Shown piece after piece: positions 9,231 to 16,508 of a stretch of DNA of 23,953 nucleotides; position 1 is the first letter of the stretch; each line of letters starts with the position of its first letter. The translations under genes and the position numbers were made by a program. The DNA is from Euryarchaeota archaeon UBA433 (GTDB lineage: Archaea; Thermoplasmatota; Poseidoniia; Poseidoniales; Poseidoniaceae). Under the pieces are notes generated by a model. That model was not told the DNA's origin. It did not search any database and worked only from the letters and a program-made list of their open reading frames with translations. Location of the stretch: assembly GCA_002495535.1 (NCBI GenBank), contig DAFX01000090.1, forward strand, positions 3,583 through 27,535, in the 5' to 3' direction.

Positions 9231-12200
9231 ATGTATCTCAAAGCATTAGAAGTTTCGAATTTCAAATCATTCAAGGGTGAATTGACAATCCCAATGGACC
9301 GTGGATTCACGGCCATCACTGGACCGAATGGTTCGGGGAAGTCAAATTGTGGCGACGCCATCCAATTCGTACTCGGGCCGCGGTCAAACAAGGTCATACG
9401 TGCCCAAAACGCCAAGGATTTGATTTTCAACGGCGGTAAAAACAACAAGCCAGCTCGCGCTTGTCAAGTCACCCTCGTGTTTGCAAACCCCCTCTTGGCC
9501 AGTGGTCGAAGACGCTTGCCTCTGGATCAAGATGAGGTGCGAATGACTCGCGCTGTTCGTTTGACAAAGAGCAACAATATCGTGACTGATTATCTGCTCG
9601 ACGATCAAGAGAGCAGCCAGAAAACCTTCCATCGTTTGTTAAGTTCCGCCAATGCACGCCCTGATGGCTACAATATCGTCCTCCAGGGTGATGTGACAAG
9701 GCTAGCAAAAATGACAGCAAAGGAACGAAGAAAGGTTCTCGACGGTGTGGCGGGCGTCACTTCTTACGATGATGAAATTCGGAAGGCTGAGAAGCAACGA
9801 TCTATGGTCGAGGGCTACATCGAGCGAATTGGATTGCTCGAAGATGAGCAAAAAGCCCGCCTTAAGGATTTGACCAAAGAAAAGGACCTTGCATTGAAAG
9901 TCACCGGCCTTGTTGAAGAGTTGAAGGCTGCTCGAAGGCTTTCGGCTCAAGCGAAATACGCAAGCCAACAAGCAGAACGCCAATATCAACTCAACGAGCG
10001 TGTTCGAATTGAAGAGGAAGCAGACACCCTTCTCGAGCAGGTGAGGCAAGGCGACAAAGTCATGGTCACGTTGGACGACCAGATCGGTACACTCCAAAAG
10101 CAAATTGAAGACCTCCTCGGTGGAGACAACAATGGTTTGATGGGGGCCATAAATGAATTACAAATCCGTATTGCAACCAGCCAAGATCGAATCGATGAAT
10201 CAGCTGACAAGGACGCCGAAGATGCTGAGGAATTGACTCATCTTGCAGAAGCACAAGTCGCTGTGATTGCAGATCTGAAGGCCTTTGAGGACGGTCTCAA
10301 CGCAGCAAACGAAGACCTGCAAAAGGCTCTTACTTCATTGAATGAAGCAAGGAAAGAGGAAGAAGAGGTTCGTAAAGCCCTCGCATCCTCTGGTTCAGAA
10401 AATGCAGCACTCACCCGGCAACTATCCAAAGCCACCGAGGCAGTTGAAGAGGCTCAATCCTCCCTCATGAAGGCACAAGAGGAAGTCAATAGGGTGGCGA
10501 CGCAAGCAGAGATGCTGGGCGAACAACTGAGTCAAGCCCAAGAGGCCTCAGAATCAGCAAGACTCGCTCTGGCAGAATCAGAACACGAAGGCGAACAACT
10601 CAATGCGACAGCACCAGAGCAAGACCGAAAGAAGTTGGCAGAAAACCTTCATGCTGCTGGAAGAGCAGAATCAAAACTTCTTGAAGAATCACAAGCTGTT
10701 GAGACAAGGCTTCGTGAAACTGAACGCAAACTTTCAGCCGCCAAAGCCGAAATGGAAAACCGCGCTGGCTCACGAGGTATGGCTGGTGGCGCTGCTGCAG
10801 TTTTGGCAGCACGTGACCGCGGTGAATTAAGCGGTATTATTGGAACCGTTGCAGAACTGTGCCAGCCTCGCGATTTGAGCCATACAGACGCACTTGCAAC
10901 TGCGATTGGTGGCGGGATGACCTCTGTTGTCGTGGACAACGATGAGGTCGCAGCAAAAGCCATCCAATGGCTTAAACAGAATCGGGCTGGAAGGGCGACG
11001 TTCCTTCCACTCAACAAACTCAACAACACCCGTCCAGCCGGCCGGGCAACAATCATTTCAAAGAAACCTGGAGTGATTGGTTTTGCAAACGAATTGTTGG
11101 ATTATGATCCTCGAATCGATATCGCCATACGTTTCGTACTCCGAAACACACTGGTCGTCGATAGTTTGGCGACTGCAAGAGCCAACATGGGCGGTGTGCG
11201 TCTGGTGACCCTTCGGGGTGATGTGACCGAAGCAGGAGGTGCAATGGTTGGTGGTGCAAAGCGAAAGATGACCACTGGGTTTGGCGGCAATATCCAAGGT
11301 GCAAACGAAGTTCAAACGCTGACTGCAGACGTCGAAAGGTTCCGACTGATGGCGGAAACAGTCAACGGGGCGCTTGATGAAGCCCGCCGACAGCAAGCCA
11401 CAATTCGCTCTCAGATCAATGACCTTTCCAACAATGACCATTCCCAACGACATTCTGAATGGAAGGCAACTCACAAACAAGCAAAGACGAACCACAACAC
11501 CGCCGTTGGAGCCGTTGGAGCTGCGGAAAAGCGCTTGAGTGACTTGGAGGCAGAAGGTGCCCACCTCTTGAAACTCCTCGACGCCGCACAAGCCGCTCTA
11601 GCAACAGCCAAAAACACCCGGCAAACGGCTCAAACGGCCCTTGAAGATGCGAGCCCTGCCCATTTGAAAGACCGCCTCCATGCCACTGAAATGAAGCGCA
11701 CTGAAGCCGAGGGTCTCAAAGCCAAAGCAGAGGCCTCTTTGTCCAGCGATGCTGGGCATCGTACCTTACTCCAAACAAGAATTGACGAATGCACCTCAAG
11801 GATTGAAAGCATCGAGAAAGCAGCGCTTTTGAGAAGTGAACGAATGGATGAATTGAGTTCACAGGTTGCTTCAGACACCATCACTCTTCAAGCCAAAGAA
11901 GCTGAGCGAAGAGAATTCCTCGATGAGAATCAAGGGCTTGAAGACGAGCGTGTTGCACTCATCGAAGAACGTAGTTCCCTCAAGGCCGAACTTCAACAAA
12001 AGGCCCAGGAAGCCCAATCCCGGCGCAGCATGAGCATTGAAATTGGGCGCGCCTTGGAGCAGAAGGAGATCACCATTGCTGAGACTCTTGGGGAATTGAT
12101 CGAGCAGGGCTACCAACCAGCAGAAGAAGGGGCGCAATTGCCAAGCCTTGGTGATGCAGAACGCAAGGAACGCGGCCTTCAGCGACGGCTTGATGAATAC

Positions 12201-13121
12201 GGTCCAGTGAACATGCTAGCGATTGAACAATTTGACGCATGCCAAGCACGTTTGGACGGTATGAAGGAAGACTTCAAAACGCTTCAGAGCCGTAGAAAGC
12301 ACTTGCTTGATGTCACCGACAAACTCGAATCACAAAGAAAGGAACGGCTTGTCAATGTGCTTGTGAAGGTCAATGAAAATTTCAAGGTCGCTTACAACTC
12401 ACTAAGTGACGGTGGACGCGGTGAACTGTTTTTGGAAAACCCTGAGGAGCCATTCAAGGGAGGCCTTGAATTGTGGGCCCAGCCACGGGGCAAGTCAGCA
12501 AAGGTGACCCGTCACCAACTTTCTGGTGGTGAACAATCCATGGCTGCACTGGCCTTGATTTTTGCAATCCAGGACTACGATCCAAGCCCGTTCTATTACT
12601 TTGATGAGGTCGATCAAAATCTTGACGGATACAACGCAGAGCGAATTGCGATGATGTGCAGAGAACGCAGCAAGCGGGCTCAATTTATCATGGTCACATT
12701 GCGTAAGGTTTCGTTAAGGCTTGCCGACCACCACATCGGCATCACACACGGTGGCGATGGGTGCAGTCGACGTATTGTTGACTTCGATCGAGAGCGTGCC
12801 ATTGCCCTTGGTGAGAAAGCTCTTGCAGAGGCTGAAAAAGACAATGAAAAGAACCACTCAAGGATTGAAGAAGCCCGTGCTGCCGAGCATGAAATGCCTC
12901 AGGTCCCCGATGCACTCCCTACGCCGACTAGCCTAGGTGGGCTTCTACCACATATGGAATCCAAACCAGATTCTACCGCCGCCCTTTCAGGGCTTACGGA
13001 ACGAACCGCTGAATTGACCGAAGATATTGAAGAGTATCAGGAAGTTGCAGATGCCGTTCGTGAAGCTGAACAAGAAACCGCTATAGAAAGCAAAGAAGAA
13101 AGCGAAGAGACATTGCAGTGA
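9231..13121 (+). CDS. smc: Chromosome segregation ATPase SMC
   Basis: Structural maintenance of chromosomes ATPase, the core of a prokaryotic condensin that folds and segregates DNA together with ScpA and ScpB. Order: N-terminal head with Walker A GPNGSGKSN (near residues 29-37) and the Q-loop region; coiled coil about 170-510; hinge about 515-680, bearing ELSGIIGTVAEL and RLVTLRGDVTEAGGAMVGG; returning coiled coil about 685-1010; C-terminal head with the ABC signature LSGGEQS (from 1097) and Walker B YYFDEVDQNLD (D1125, E1126). At 1296 residues it is longer than the usual ~1180 because of an extra acidic, Ala/Glu-rich tail after the head (about 1180-1296). scpA follows after 9 bases, with the GAGGTG site of scpA beginning in the smc stop. 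Confidence 0.97.
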   Translation: MYLKALEVSNFKSFKGELTIPMDRGFTAITGPNGSGKSNCGDAIQFVLGPRSNKVIRAQNAKDLIFNGGKNNKPARACQVTLVFANPLLASGRRRLPLDQDEVRMTRAVRLTKSNNIVTDYLLDDQESSQKTFHRLLSSANARPDGYNIVLQGDVTRLAKMTAKERRKVLDGVAGVTSYDDEIRKAEKQRSMVEGYIERIGLLEDEQKARLKDLTKEKDLALKVTGLVEELKAARRLSAQAKYASQQAERQYQLNERVRIEEEADTLLEQVRQGDKVMVTLDDQIGTLQKQIEDLLGGDNNGLMGAINELQIRIATSQDRIDESADKDAEDAEELTHLAEAQVAVIADLKAFEDGLNAANEDLQKALTSLNEARKEEEEVRKALASSGSENAALTRQLSKATEAVEEAQSSLMKAQEEVNRVATQAEMLGEQLSQAQEASESARLALAESEHEGEQLNATAPEQDRKKLAENLHAAGRAESKLLEESQAVETRLRETERKLSAAKAEMENRAGSRGMAGGAAAVLAARDRGELSGIIGTVAELCQPRDLSHTDALATAIGGGMTSVVVDNDEVAAKAIQWLKQNRAGRATFLPLNKLNNTRPAGRATIISKKPGVIGFANELLDYDPRIDIAIRFVLRNTLVVDSLATARANMGGVRLVTLRGDVTEAGGAMVGGAKRKMTTGFGGNIQGANEVQTLTADVERFRLMAETVNGALDEARRQQATIRSQINDLSNNDHSQRHSEWKATHKQAKTNHNTAVGAVGAAEKRLSDLEAEGAHLLKLLDAAQAALATAKNTRQTAQTALEDASPAHLKDRLHATEMKRTEAEGLKAKAEASLSSDAGHRTLLQTRIDECTSRIESIEKAALLRSERMDELSSQVASDTITLQAKEAERREFLDENQGLEDERVALIEERSSLKAELQQKAQEAQSRRSMSIEIGRALEQKEITIAETLGELIEQGYQPAEEGAQLPSLGDAERKERGLQRRLDEYGPVNMLAIEQFDACQARLDGMKEDFKTLQSRRKHLLDVTDKLESQRKERLVNVLVKVNENFKVAYNSLSDGGRGELFLENPEEPFKGGLELWAQPRGKSAKVTRHQLSGGEQSMAALALIFAIQDYDPSPFYYFDEVDQNLDGYNAERIAMMCRERSKRAQFIMVTLRKVSLRLADHHIGITHGGDGCSRRIVDFDRERAIALGEKALAEAEKDNEKNHSRIEEARAAEHEMPQVPDALPTPTSLGGLLPHMESKPDSTAALSGLTERTAELTEDIEEYQEVADAVREAEQETAIESKEESEETLQ

Positions 13122-13130
13122 GGTGGAAAA

Positions 13131-14354
13131 ATGGTCGAGCAACAAGCAGCATTGGACAAGTGGTTTCTCCGTCAAGATGTGATGGATCAATTGCTAGCCT
13201 CTGGTGAGGCATCTTCTGATGCTTCTCATTTCGCCGACCGCATCCTAGCCATTGCCGAAACCGAAGAGGCAGAACATCAAACGCTCATCGATCCCTTTGA
13301 TCGCTCAGTGGCTTTGGTGCTCTCTCTTGTCCGGGAGGAAGAGCTTGACCCCTGGAACGTCGATCTTTCCAGTTTTCTCAAGGTGTTCACCTTGAGGGTC
13401 AAGAACGAATCTTCTGCACTTGATCTGCCTGCGTGTGGCCGTCTTATCCGTCTGTCTTGGGAAGTGCTTCACCAGCAAGCTGCAGTGTTGTTCGATCGGG
13501 TTCAATTCATTGAAGAGGAAGAAGATTGGGACCAGAGTCTCGACTTTGGATGGGAGGCAGATTATGACGACGAGGCCTTCCATTTCACCAACACAATTCT
13601 TCAAGGGGAAGCCGATGAGATCCTCCCCACTTTATTCGACGAGCGGGTGAGGCGTGATGAGGGAAGACCAGTCACTCTTGGTGAATTGTTATCGGCGTTC
13701 AAGGATGCAGCGGATGATGCTGAAGCCCTAAAACTCCGAGAGGAAAATCGAATCGCTCATGAATTGGAACTGCAAACGTATCTTTCTGATGTCGGTGGAC
13801 GAATGCACAACGAAGACCTCGAGGGTGACATACAACGGTGCTGGACAGCACTTCGTCAGGCATGCTTGGCAGCCGGGGACACAAAAGTGCCCGTCAAGGA
13901 GGTCATGGTCCATCTCGCCAAAGTGCTTGAAACGACCTTCGGTTCATTACCAGAAGGCTACGATGATGAGGCAAAGGTTGCCTCCTTTATTGCAGGTCTT
14001 TTCCTTACCCACAGGGGCTTTGCTTCGATCACTCAAGAGGAAGTGCCAGACGGCGTCATTTGCTTGGAAGATGCATGGCCTCAAATCGAAACATTCGAGG
14101 AGGTCAAAAAACTGGTTGATGGTGAATTAGAGCAGGAATCTGACCGCATTCAATCGCAAGATAGCGGGTCGGTGCGCCATGCTCAATTGAGGGCTGAAAA
14201 AGCCCAGAAAGCAGAGGATGCTGCTGCAAGAAAGGCTGAAAAAGCTGCAAAATTGGCGGCTCAGGCGGCACAAGAACTTGAACAAAACCACATCAAGGCT
14301 GAGCCCGTGGTCGCCGAAGATGGATTTGAGCCTCATGATTGGCTGGTGGAGTGA
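13131..14354 (+). CDS. scpA: Segregation and condensation protein A (kleisin)
   Basis: Kleisin bridging the two SMC heads. The conserved N-terminal ScpA signature is present as DPFDRSVALVLSLVREEELD (54-73), followed by PWNVDLSSFLKVF. The middle region is acidic (EEEEDWDQ). A region at about 275-330 fits the C-terminal winged helix of kleisins (DDEAKVASFIAGLFLTHRG). After that comes a charged Ala/Lys/Glu-rich helical stretch (about 340-390). At 407 residues it is much longer than typical bacterial ScpA (~250). The start is set by GAGGTG 5 bases upstream. Position between smc and scpB supports the assignment strongly; sequence similarity away from the N-terminal signature is weak. Confidence 0.9.
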   Translation: MVEQQAALDKWFLRQDVMDQLLASGEASSDASHFADRILAIAETEEAEHQTLIDPFDRSVALVLSLVREEELDPWNVDLSSFLKVFTLRVKNESSALDLPACGRLIRLSWEVLHQQAAVLFDRVQFIEEEEDWDQSLDFGWEADYDDEAFHFTNTILQGEADEILPTLFDERVRRDEGRPVTLGELLSAFKDAADDAEALKLREENRIAHELELQTYLSDVGGRMHNEDLEGDIQRCWTALRQACLAAGDTKVPVKEVMVHLAKVLETTFGSLPEGYDDEAKVASFIAGLFLTHRGFASITQEEVPDGVICLEDAWPQIETFEEVKKLVDGELEQESDRIQSQDSGSVRHAQLRAEKAQKAEDAAARKAEKAAKLAAQAAQELEQNHIKAEPVVAEDGFEPHDWLVE

Positions 14355-14359
14355 TCAAA

Positions 14360-14968
14360 ATGTCAGAAATTCCAGTTGATACCCTGTTGGAAGCGACCTT
14401 ATTTGGCGCTGGGCGCTCGATGACCGTTGGTGAACTTTCTATCGCTCTTGGCTATGATGAAGACGAAATTCTTGACTCACTCTATTCTCTCCGTTCAACG
14501 CTCAAAAGACGTCGAGGTGGCGCTTTGCAGGTGGCAGAAGTGGGTGAAAGATGGGCCATTGAAGTCAAACCTGACATCGCTGATCACCTTCCCAAAGAGA
14601 CGAAAACTGAAATTCCACAAAAACTGCTGAAGGCAGCAGCGTTGATCGCATATCACCAGCCTATGGCACAGTCTCGACTGGTTGAACTGTTGGGTCAGAA
14701 GGCCTACGATTACGTCCGAGAATTGGCTCAATTAGGGATGATTGATCGGCGAAAGGACGGAAACACCCGCCGTCTGATCACGACACGTCGGTTTTCCGAA
14801 GCATTTGGTTGCCCTTATACCGATCGAAAAAAGGTCAAGCAGTGGTTTAGAGAGCAGGTGAAGGGTTCAGGAATGCTCGACGGAATGGCAGACGCCTCGG
14901 TGCTGCGAGAAGAAGGCGAAGTCGATGGCTTCATCCAAGCTACATTGCCACTTTCAGAAGAAGAATGA
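14360..14968 (+). CDS. scpB: Segregation and condensation protein B
   Basis: ScpB, the KITE-type winged-helix partner of the ScpA kleisin in the SMC complex. The 202-residue protein shows the family pattern: LLEATLFGAGRSMTVGELSIALG (first winged helix), the ALQVAEVGERWAIEVKP strand region, then LLKAAALIAYHQPMAQSRLVELLG with YVRELAQLGMIDRRKDGNTRRLITT (second winged helix), and FSEAFGC. The ATG at 14360 is chosen: it starts 5 bases after the scpA stop and has GGAGTGATC upstream. A TTG at 14339 inside scpA would add seven residues and is less likely. The gene ends 2 bases from the convergent HMG-CoA reductase stop. Confidence 0.93.
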   Translation: MSEIPVDTLLEATLFGAGRSMTVGELSIALGYDEDEILDSLYSLRSTLKRRRGGALQVAEVGERWAIEVKPDIADHLPKETKTEIPQKLLKAAALIAYHQPMAQSRLVELLGQKAYDYVRELAQLGMIDRRKDGNTRRLITTRRFSEAFGCPYTDRKKVKQWFREQVKGSGMLDGMADASVLREEGEVDGFIQATLPLSEEE

Positions 14969-14970
14969 AC

Positions 14971-16269
14971 TCACTCAGAACGCAAAGTTTTGAGCAATTG
15001 CACGACAACTGTTTGTGTTTTTGGACCTTCGACTGATTGCAACCTTTGGGCCACAATTTCGATTTCATCGCCAACTGCTCCAGCGCTCACGGCCATGTTT
15101 CTAGAATGGAGCTTCATATGACCTGCCTGGATGCCCTTGGTGGCTAAGGCCCTCAGAGCGCCCAAGTTTTGTGCAAGCCCTGATGCAGCGATAATCCCAG
15201 CAAGTTCCTGGGCAGATTCAACGCCAAGTATTGCTAGGTTTGCCTGAGCGGCAGGATGGACCTTCGATGCCCCGCCAACGGTCCCAACGGCCATTGGCGT
15301 CTCGATTCGGCCAAGCAAATCACCATTTTCCAACCGGGTCCATTCAGTCATCGATCCATAGTGTTCTTTGCCATAGGCTGCGTAAGCGTGGCAACCAGCC
15401 TCAATTGCACGCCAGTCTTGCCCGCAGGCGAGCCCAACACTGCTAATGGCGTTCATGACGCCCTTGTTGTGGGTTGCCGCTCTAAACGGGTCTGCGACGG
15501 CAAAATGATGGGCCTCAAGAATTCCTTGAATCACCTTTTCACCATTTTCTCGCGTCCCATCATCAGAGAGTTCTTCGGGGGTAAATGTGGCTTCAATACG
15601 CGCCAAACGATGGATTGCAAGGTTGGATAGAATCTTCAGATGAACCCTTCCACCGGTCAGCTCTTCGACTCGGGGTGCGATCAACTCTGCCATTGTGTTA
15701 ACGGCATTGGCGCCCATGGCGTCTCGGCAATCGACGATGATGTGCAAGACGACCATCGGTCCGCTCAAGGAATGAATCGTACGAGTCTCAATGCGTTTGC
15801 AGCCACCACCAAGCCGTATCATTGTCGAAGGTAAACTGTTGCACAGGGCCATAAGTTCCTCACTTGCGCTCTGCAGGGCCTGCTCAGCGTTCGAAGTGTC
15901 TTCACAGTCCATAATTTGCAGTTGAGCTATCATCAGTGGTTTGTCGTTATTTGAGCGGAAACCACCGTTTTGAAGGCATCTTTTGGCCATGTTTGACGCA
16001 GCAGCAACCACGCTTGATTCCTCAAGACAGAATGGAATCAGGTAGTGTTTTTCGTCAATCACAAAATTGGTCGCAACGCCGACCGGCAGGGACATCGTAC
16101 CGATCACATTCTCGATCATTCTGTCAGCTGCTGCTTCATCAAGTTCTCCACAGGCTCGAAGTGCCTCGATTTGTCCCTCGGAAAGTTCAGCCATTTCGGC
16201 TACTATACGGCGACGTTCTGCCACTGAATGGCGGAAAAAACCGCTCAATCGACTGTTTTCAACTGACAT
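14971..16269 (-). CDS. hmgA: Hydroxymethylglutaryl-CoA reductase, class II
   Basis: Reduces HMG-CoA to mevalonate, the committed step toward the isoprenoid chains of archaeal membrane lipids. The 432 residues align in memory with class II (Pseudomonas mevalonii-type) enzymes from end to end. Catalytic residues are visible: E53 in MIENVIGT, K269 in ATHNKGVMN, D285 in GQDWRAIEAG and H388 in LHSRN. The DAMGAN motif is at 183-188, and the N-terminal SGFFRHSVAERRRIV helix is class II specific. In P. mevalonii the enzyme prefers NAD(H); cofactor use here is not known. Class II enzymes in Thermoplasmata and Archaeoglobales are described as bacterial-type acquisitions. A GGAG lies 13 bases before the ATG. 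The gene is divergent from the AAA-like operon across the repeat-containing region. Confidence 0.96.
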   Translation of the reverse strand: MSVENSRLSGFFRHSVAERRRIVAEMAELSEGQIEALRACGELDEAAADRMIENVIGTMSLPVGVATNFVIDEKHYLIPFCLEESSVVAAASNMAKRCLQNGGFRSNNDKPLMIAQLQIMDCEDTSNAEQALQSASEELMALCNSLPSTMIRLGGGCKRIETRTIHSLSGPMVVLHIIVDCRDAMGANAVNTMAELIAPRVEELTGGRVHLKILSNLAIHRLARIEATFTPEELSDDGTRENGEKVIQGILEAHHFAVADPFRAATHNKGVMNAISSVGLACGQDWRAIEAGCHAYAAYGKEHYGSMTEWTRLENGDLLGRIETPMAVGTVGGASKVHPAAQANLAILGVESAQELAGIIAASGLAQNLGALRALATKGIQAGHMKLHSRNMAVSAGAVGDEIEIVAQRLQSVEGPKTQTVVVQLLKTLRSE

Positions 16270-16376
16270 GGTACCCGCTCTCCGGTTGTTCCAGTGGCTC
16301 AGGGCCCATCAAGCAATCGCAACAAGGGTTTGGCACTCTGGGCGCAGCGGTTGGGCGAATTGATTTCGGAGGGGGA

Positions 16377-16431
16377 TTAACGGGTTTAACGGTAAATTTA
16401 ACGCGTTAGCCATGCGTTAATTGAGCGTTAT
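16377..16431. repeat. Iteron-like GCGTTA direct repeats plus TTAACG boxes
   Basis: Three identical GCGTTA copies begin at 16403, 16414 and 16425, each separated by five bases, giving an exact 11-base period (about one helical turn). Just left of them are TTAACG copies at 16377, 16386 and 16398 in the opposite sense. The last overlaps the first GCGTTA to make the perfect palindrome TAACGCGTTA (16399-16408). TAAATTTA (16393-16400) is also self-complementary. Such phased copies suggest cooperative protein binding on one face of DNA. It lies between hmgA and the AAA-like winged-helix gene. What binds it is unknown. Confidence 0.7.
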
Positions 16432-16465
16432 TTTCCAAATATGATGCGATACGGCCGTCTGATTA

Positions 16466-16481
16466 ACGTGTCATAACACGT
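16466..16481. promoter_or_regulatory. Inverted repeat, operator candidate
   Basis: ACGTGT-CATA-ACACGT is a perfect 6-base inverted repeat with a 4-base spacer, typical of a dimeric repressor site. It lies 27 bases upstream of the ATG at 16509. If the AAATATGA at 16437-16444 serves as the TATA element, transcription would start close to 16466, so the palindrome would cover the start point. Confidence 0.45.
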
Positions 16482-16508
16482 CCTCTGCGGCGCTTGAATC
16501 CCTCAAAG

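Larger units (their letters stand above)
16270..16508. other. Divergent intergenic region between hmgA and the AAA-like operon
   Basis: 239 bases without a supported gene, the longest gap in the window. It must contain promoters for both flanking genes. Seen here are the GCGTTA/TTAACG cluster, the ACGTGT/ACACGT inverted repeat, and AT-rich sequence near 16430-16445. A single GTTCCAGTGG at 16288-16297 recalls part of a euryarchaeal origin-recognition box but is alone and incomplete. No clear hmgA TATA box was found. Confidence 0.5.

Noticed and set aside
14339..14359. Upstream TTG start for scpB
   Set aside because: It lies inside scpA without a ribosome-binding site, whereas ATG 14360 has GGAGTGATC upstream.
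16288..16297. GTTCCAGTGG resembling a euryarchaeal origin-recognition box
   Set aside because: Only part of the box matches, in one copy, without the following GAAAC; chance occurrence is likely. Kept only as a note beside the repeat array.
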